NCBI RefSeq assembly: GCF_030362835.1
Contig: NZ_JAUCGQ010000003.1
Coordinates: 236,656 to 300,655, forward strand
Reading direction: 5' to 3'
Source: Cellulomonas alba
GTDB taxonomy: Bacteria > Actinomycetota > Actinomycetes > Actinomycetales > Cellulomonadaceae
DNA: 64,000 bases
Below are positions 60,271 to 64,000 of this stretch, piece by piece (positions within the stretch are counted from its first letter, which is position 1; each line of letters begins with the position of its first letter). Position numbers and translations under genes: made by a program. The notes beneath the pieces were generated by a model. That model worked only from the letters and a program-made list of their open reading frames with translations, was not told where the DNA came from and searched no databases.

Positions 60271-61311
60271 TCAGTCGCCGCGCACCGTGAGGTCGGGCAC
60301 CGCGGACGCGTCGAGCTCACCGCCGTCGTCGACGTACGCCCACGCCGCCGCGCACGCGGCGCGCACCCGGTCGAGGCGCGCCTCGACGTCGTCGCCACCG
60401 CCGCGGCCCAGCTCGAGCCGCCCGTCGCTGACACGTGCCGACGCGTCGCGACACGACCACCAGCCGTCGGCGCCCGCCGTCGGCTCGGGGTGCGGCACGA
60501 GCAGACCGCGCAGATCGGCGGCGATCAGGTGCGGTCGCTCGTCGGGCCGGGCGAGCACGTCGTCACGCTCGGTGCTGACGCCCGTCAGCACGTGCAGCCC
60601 GACGAAGCCGCCGACCCGCGCCCCAGCGAGGTCCGTGTCGAGCCGATCGCCGATGACGAGCGTCTCGCGCGCCCCGGCCCGCTCGACGGCCATCCGGTAC
60701 ATGGTCGGCGACGGCTTTCCCGCGCTGTCCGGCGTCACGCCGGTCGCGTTGCGCACCGCACCGACGAGCGACCCGTTGCCGGGCGCGATGCCGCGAGCGG
60801 TCGGGATGCTGAGGTCGAGGTTCGACGCGACGTACCAGGCGCCGCGCTCGACCGCGTACGCGGCCTCGGACAGCTGCATCCAGCCGACGTCCGGCGCGAA
60901 TCCCTGCGCCACGGCGTCGGGCTCGTCGTCCGCCGAGTCGACGACCACGTACCCCGCCTGTCGCACCGCCGTCACCAAACCTGCGCCGCCGACGACCAGC
61001 ACCTTGGCGCCGTGCGGGAGCCGCGTGCGCAGCAGCTGGGCCGCCGCCTGCGCGGCGGTCATCACCTCACCGGCCTGCGCCGGGATGCCGAGGTCGCTGA
61101 GCTGGTCAGCGACCGACTCGGGTTCGCGCGACGCGTTGTTCGTGACGAACACGAGCCGCATCCCGCGCGTCCGCGCGCTCGTCAGCCCCTCGGCCGCACC
61201 GTCGATGGGCTCGTGGCCGCGGTACGCGACGCCGTCGAGATCCACGAGCGCCAGGTCGAACCGGTCCGCCGGCGCGACGTCGCACCCGACGAGCCCCGCC
61301 CCCGCCGTCAC
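60271..61311 (-). CDS. HAD-family phosphatase (glycerol-3-phosphate phosphatase-like)
   Basis: 346 residues, class IIA HAD hydrolase. Catalytic LVDLDGVAYRG (Asp24, Asp26), FVTNNASREPE, GKPSPTMYRMAVERAG and VIGDRLDTDLAGARVGGF. The C-terminal 90 residues (GWWSCRDASARVSDGRLELGRGGG onward) match the extension of Rv1692, reported as a D-glycerol-3-phosphate phosphatase acting in polar-lipid recycling. Starts four bases inside the end of the TPR gene. Confidence 0.87.
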   Translation of the reverse strand: MTAGAGLVGCDVAPADRFDLALVDLDGVAYRGHEPIDGAAEGLTSARTRGMRLVFVTNNASREPESVADQLSDLGIPAQAGEVMTAAQAAAQLLRTRLPHGAKVLVVGGAGLVTAVRQAGYVVVDSADDEPDAVAQGFAPDVGWMQLSEAAYAVERGAWYVASNLDLSIPTARGIAPGNGSLVGAVRNATGVTPDSAGKPSPTMYRMAVERAGARETLVIGDRLDTDLAGARVGGFVGLHVLTGVSTERDDVLARPDERPHLIAADLRGLLVPHPEPTAGADGWWSCRDASARVSDGRLELGRGGGDDVEARLDRVRAACAAAWAYVDDGGELDASAVPDLTVRGD

Positions 61312-63509
61312 GCCCCGGTCCCGTCGCGTGCCTCGTCCCCGACCTCACCCGCGGCCGTCCCCGAGCCGTCTCCGGCCTCGGTCGAGTCGTCGCCGTGCGG
61401 CGCGGCGTCGTCGACATCGGTCGAGTCGTCGCCGTGCGGCGCGGCGTCGTCGACATCGGACGCGACGTCGACATCAGACGCGTCGTCGGCGTCGCGCGAG
61501 GCGTCGACCACCTCGGCCGCGGCGGCGCCTTCACGAGCGTCAGCGTCGTCGGCCTCCCCGCTCTCGTCGTCGCCCTCATCGAGATCGAAGACGACGATCT
61601 CCTCGTCGAGCTCGATCTCCCCGGACGACTCGGCGAGCTGCTCAGGCGTGTAGCGGCTCAGCTCGGCGCGGGCCTCGTCGACCCGTCCGGCCGCCTCGAG
61701 CGCCGTCGCGCGTGCCTGCGCCACCCGCACCTCCGCCGCGCCCTTCGCCGAGCGCGCGAGCGCCGTGTCGAGCACCGCGACCGCCGCCTCGGGCTGCCCC
61801 AGGTCCAGCCGGGCGCCGCTGACGACGATCGCCAGCTCGATCCGCGACTCGCCGGGGAGCGTCTCCGCCTCAGGCTCCGCGGCGAGCGCGATGGCACGCT
61901 CCGGCCGGCCGAGCCCTCGCTCGCAGTCGGCCATCACCGGCAGGTGCTCCGACGAGCCGTTGAGCCGCCGCACGGTGCGCAGCTCGCGCAGCGCCTCGGC
62001 GTAGCGCTCCGTCCGGTATGCCGCGAGTCCCGCAGCCTCGCGGACGACGTCGACTCGACCGCCGCGGCGCACCGCCGCCTGAGCGTGCTCGTACGCCAGC
62101 TCCGGATCGACGTCGAGGAGCTGCCCGACCATCAACAGGTGGCGGCCGACGGCCTCGGCGTTCTCCTTCGTCAGCCCGCGCAGCCGCGCGCGCACCGTGC
62201 GGTCGAGCTGACCGATGACGACGTCGTCGGGCACCTCCGGTGCCGGCACGCGCTCGACCCGGGGTGCGCGGTCAGAGCTGCGCTCCGTTCGCTCGCCGTA
62301 GGGCCGCTGCTCGGTCCGTCCGTGCGCGCCACCCGCCCGGCGCTCGCCGCTCGCGCCGCGGGGCCTGTCGTACCCCGTTCCGCGGGACGCGCCGGCCGGT
62401 CGACCGGAGCGGTCGCCCGCGCCGGGCCGCCCACCGGCAGGCCGACCGCCGCCCGACGCGCCTCGCTCGTCGCGGTCACCGGTCCGAGGCGCCCCCGATC
62501 GGCGGTCGCCGTAGTCGGATGTCGGGCGGCCCGCACCCGCGCGGCCGCCGTACCCGCGCCCCTCGTCACGCGCGCCGTCACCCGGTCGGCCGCCGTACCC
62601 GCGCGGCTGGTCACGCGCGCCGTCGCCAGGACGGCCGCCATACCCGCGCCCCTCGTCACGCTGGCCGCCGCCGCGGTACTCGCGACGCTCGCCGCCGGAG
62701 CCCTGCTCCCGTCGCTCGCCGCCCCGGTACTCACGCCGTCCGCCACCTGCGTCGTCCCCGCGACGATCACCACCGCCGCCATGGCCGCCGCGGTACTCCC
62801 GCTGCTGCGGACCGTCACCAGGGCCACGCCGATCGCCGCCGCGGTCGTACTCGCGACCGCCCGCGCCACCGCGATACGCACCCCGCTCGCCGCCGTACTC
62901 GCGACGCTCGCCGCCCGGTGCGCGGCCCTCGGCCCGGCCGGACGCAGCGCCGCCGTCGGGCCGGCCCGCTCGATCAGAGCGCTCGCCCTGCGTGCGCCGG
63001 TCGCCTCCTGACGGGCCGCGCCCACTCACGCCGCGGCCAGCCGACGAGTCGGAGCGGCGCGGCGACGACGAACCACCGGAGCGCGGCCCCTGACCGTAGC
63101 CCCCGCGCGAGGCAGCCCCGGAACGACCGTCGCCAGTGGCTCGACTGCCGCCGGCCCGAGACGACGGCCCTCGCGAGCGCCCGCCGGTCCCGCCAGACGA
63201 GCCCTCCCACGAACGCGAGGATCCCTGCCCGCGCGAGGAACCTCCGCGGCCAGACGATCCCTGCGACCGGCCACCCCGATCGTCCGACCACGAGACGCCG
63301 CTCTCGCGCGACTCGTAGCCGCGCGAGCCTGAGCTGCCGCGAGGGCTCGACCCACCTGTCCCGCGAGAAGAAGAACGACCGCCCTGGCCCGCCCCCTGGT
63401 GCGGCGAGGAACGACGAGCGCCGCCCTCGGCGCTGCGTGGCCCTCGGTCGCTCGAGCCGTCGCCTCGATCAGGGCTCGAGGCCCCGGTCGCGCGGTCGTC
63501 GCTGTTCAT
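61308..63509 (-). CDS. TPR-like protein with long Arg/Gly-rich disordered N-terminus
   Basis: 733 residues in three parts. Residues 1 to about 423 are Gly/Arg/Ser-rich with many RGG, GYGG and ERREYRGG motifs and no expected fold. About 424-640 (VPDDVVIGQLDRTVRARLRGLTKENAEAVGRHLLMVGQLLDVDPELAYEHAQAAVRRGG on) is a helical TPR-like domain, the part shared with Rv1691. About 640-733 is an acidic Asp/Glu tail. The ATG follows a GAGGAGAAG ribosome site. First gene of the long minus-strand block, downstream of the rRNA operon. The TPR domain suggests protein contacts and the RG region RNA binding, but the function is unknown. Confidence 0.85.
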   Translation of the reverse strand: MNSDDRATGASSPDRGDGSSDRGPRSAEGGARRSSPHQGAGQGGRSSSRGTGGSSPRGSSGSRGYESRESGVSWSDDRGGRSQGSSGRGGSSRGQGSSRSWEGSSGGTGGRSRGPSSRAGGSRATGDGRSGAASRGGYGQGPRSGGSSSPRRSDSSAGRGVSGRGPSGGDRRTQGERSDRAGRPDGGAASGRAEGRAPGGERREYGGERGAYRGGAGGREYDRGGDRRGPGDGPQQREYRGGHGGGGDRRGDDAGGGRREYRGGERREQGSGGERREYRGGGQRDEGRGYGGRPGDGARDQPRGYGGRPGDGARDEGRGYGGRAGAGRPTSDYGDRRSGAPRTGDRDERGASGGGRPAGGRPGAGDRSGRPAGASRGTGYDRPRGASGERRAGGAHGRTEQRPYGERTERSSDRAPRVERVPAPEVPDDVVIGQLDRTVRARLRGLTKENAEAVGRHLLMVGQLLDVDPELAYEHAQAAVRRGGRVDVVREAAGLAAYRTERYAEALRELRTVRRLNGSSEHLPVMADCERGLGRPERAIALAAEPEAETLPGESRIELAIVVSGARLDLGQPEAAVAVLDTALARSAKGAAEVRVAQARATALEAAGRVDEARAELSRYTPEQLAESSGEIELDEEIVVFDLDEGDDESGEADDADAREGAAAAEVVDASRDADDASDVDVASDVDDAAPHGDDSTDVDDAAPHGDDSTEAGDGSGTAAGEVGDEARDGTGA
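61381..61458. repeat. Perfect 39-bp tandem duplication in the acidic tail
   Basis: The 39 bases from 61381 to 61419 recur identically at 61420-61458, in frame, encoding the repeated peptide DVDDAAPHGDDST. Absence of any base difference suggests a recent event. Confidence 0.8.
62530..62660. repeat. 45-bp in-frame repeats encoding GYGGRPGDGARD units
   Basis: About two and a half near-identical 15-codon units in the Arg/Gly-rich region (GYGGRPGDGARDQPR, GYGGRPGDGARDEGR, then GYGGRAGAG). Shows expansion of the low-complexity segment by duplication. Confidence 0.65.
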
Positions 63510-63886
63510 CTGTCTTCTCCTCGCGTCGATTTTCGACGGTTCATGGTCTCATCCCCGGCCGCAGTCACCCCAATCGACTGCACGCGAGCATTCACGCCGC
63601 CAGCGTTCAGACCGGATGCCCGTGCCCGACAACGCCGCGGCGACCCGCGACGCCACGACACGCAGCCACCAGTCGTGTCCCCCCGCCGGGCAGCCGCCGT
63701 TTCAAGCCTCTGTCCAGCGCCCAGACATGTCAGTCATTGGCCGTCGGCTCCACGTTCGCTCGTCCGCCGATCCGTCAGGAGCCGGAGCCCCGCCGTATCC
63801 GCCACATCACGAGCCACGGAACCGTAGACAACGCGATCCGACACTGAAAAAACGGAGGGAGACGCACGCGAACTATGCCGGGGAAA
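63510..63886. other. Gap between TPR gene and rRNA terminator
   Basis: About 380 bases with no supportable gene on either strand. It should contain the promoter of the long minus-strand block. The part near 63841-63895 is unusually A-rich for this genome. No tRNA cloverleaf was recognised. Confidence 0.5.
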
Positions 63887-63923
63887 CAGAAAGAGCCACC
63901 CCGGTGTGGGGTGGCTCTTTCTG
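63887..63923 (-). terminator. rRNA operon terminator
   Basis: A perfect 16-bp stem, CAGAAAGAGCCACCCC (63887-63902) with GGGGTGGCTCTTTCTG (63908-63923), and a 5-base loop, right after the 5S rRNA gene on the minus strand. On that strand it is followed by a T-rich run (TTTCC). Confidence 0.9.
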
Positions 63924-63928
63924 AAGGG

Positions 63929-64000
63929 TGTTCGGCGGCGTCCTACTCTCCCACACCCTGGCGGGTGCAGTACCATCGGCGCTGAAGGGCTTAGCTTCCG
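63929..64000 (-). rRNA. rrf: 5S ribosomal RNA, 3' part
   Basis: The minus strand reads CGGAAGCTAAGCCCTTCAGC then GCCGATGGTACTGCACCC and ends GGAGAGTAGGACGCCGCCGA, the 3' two-thirds of actinobacterial 5S rRNA. The 5' third and the 23S and 16S genes should lie to the right of the window, transcribed leftwards. The exact 3' end is estimated at about 63929. Confidence 0.95.

Noticed and set aside
58970..61822. A 950-codon plus-strand open frame opposite tlyA and the HAD phosphatase
   Set aside because: It ends in a Pro/Arg low-complexity run and has no supportable family. It reflects GC bias.
63734..63976. An 80-codon minus-strand frame covering the window end
   Set aside because: It overlaps the 5S rRNA gene and its terminator.

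Overview
The window is chromosomal DNA of a very GC-rich actinobacterium, most likely Cellulomonadaceae (Cellulomonas or a close relative, inferred). The evidence is the strong G/C third-position bias, frequent GTG starts, probable leaderless promoters, an actinobacterial sufR-sufBD-Rieske-sufCSU-DUF59 operon, the steA/steB/recN/nadK/tlyA block that is syntenic with mycobacterial Rv1691-Rv1700, and secreted polysaccharidases. I see no prophage, insertion sequence, CRISPR array or tRNA gene.

Layout. 1-2.8 kb: serB, a SixA-like phosphatase, fabI and fabG. 2.9-4.5 kb: a small envelope cluster ending in a SURF1 homologue. 5-12.2 kb: one 2430-residue secreted enzyme with two GH87-like alpha-1,3-glucanase modules separated by Ig-like, discoidin and CARDB repeats. 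12.4-16 kb: an ABC-F ATPase and a cyclooxygenase/alpha-dioxygenase-type haem protein. 16.2-20.5 kb: the bioYMN biotin transporter, a zinc peptidase and a secreted phosphoesterase. 20.5-22.5 kb: an M4 protealysin-like protease with its emfourin-type inhibitor, and a GNAT acetyltransferase. 22.6-24.9 kb: a persulfide-response operon (CoA-disulfide reductase-rhodanese, CstR-like repressor, 55-residue Cys-rich protein) behind a clear operator. 24.9-27.4 kb: gap and tetR facing a metallo-beta-lactamase-fold hydrolase across a palindromic operator. 27.4-35.7 kb: the suf operon with a GH43 gene attached to its 3' end. 35.9-42.9 kb: a VanY-like lipoprotein, an AAA ATPase, an ABC exporter, heme A synthase and a HelD/HelR-like helicase. 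43-46.7 kb: the methylcitrate-cycle operon prpC-prpD-prpB. 46.7-49 kb: a DrrAB-type exporter with a small ABM-like protein. 49-63.5 kb (all minus): the block from a TPR protein through HAD phosphatase, tlyA, nadK, recN, steA, steB, an MraY-like protein and murJ to pyrG and nudix. 63.9-64 kb: the 3' part of a 5S rRNA gene and the rRNA operon terminator; the rest of the rrn operon should lie beyond the right edge.

Themes. Cytochrome oxidase assembly (SURF1, heme A synthase), Fe-S assembly (suf) and sulfur-stress control sit in one neighbourhood. Cell-envelope and division genes (murJ, MraY-like, steA/B, VanY) form another. Polysaccharide breakdown (GH87 x2, GH43) is scattered as accessory capacity. 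The least conventional items are the double-GH87 polypeptide, the bacterial COX/alpha-DOX-like enzyme, the CstR operon with its overlooked small Cys protein, the protease/emfourin pair, and the TPR protein with a roughly 420-residue Arg/Gly-rich tail.
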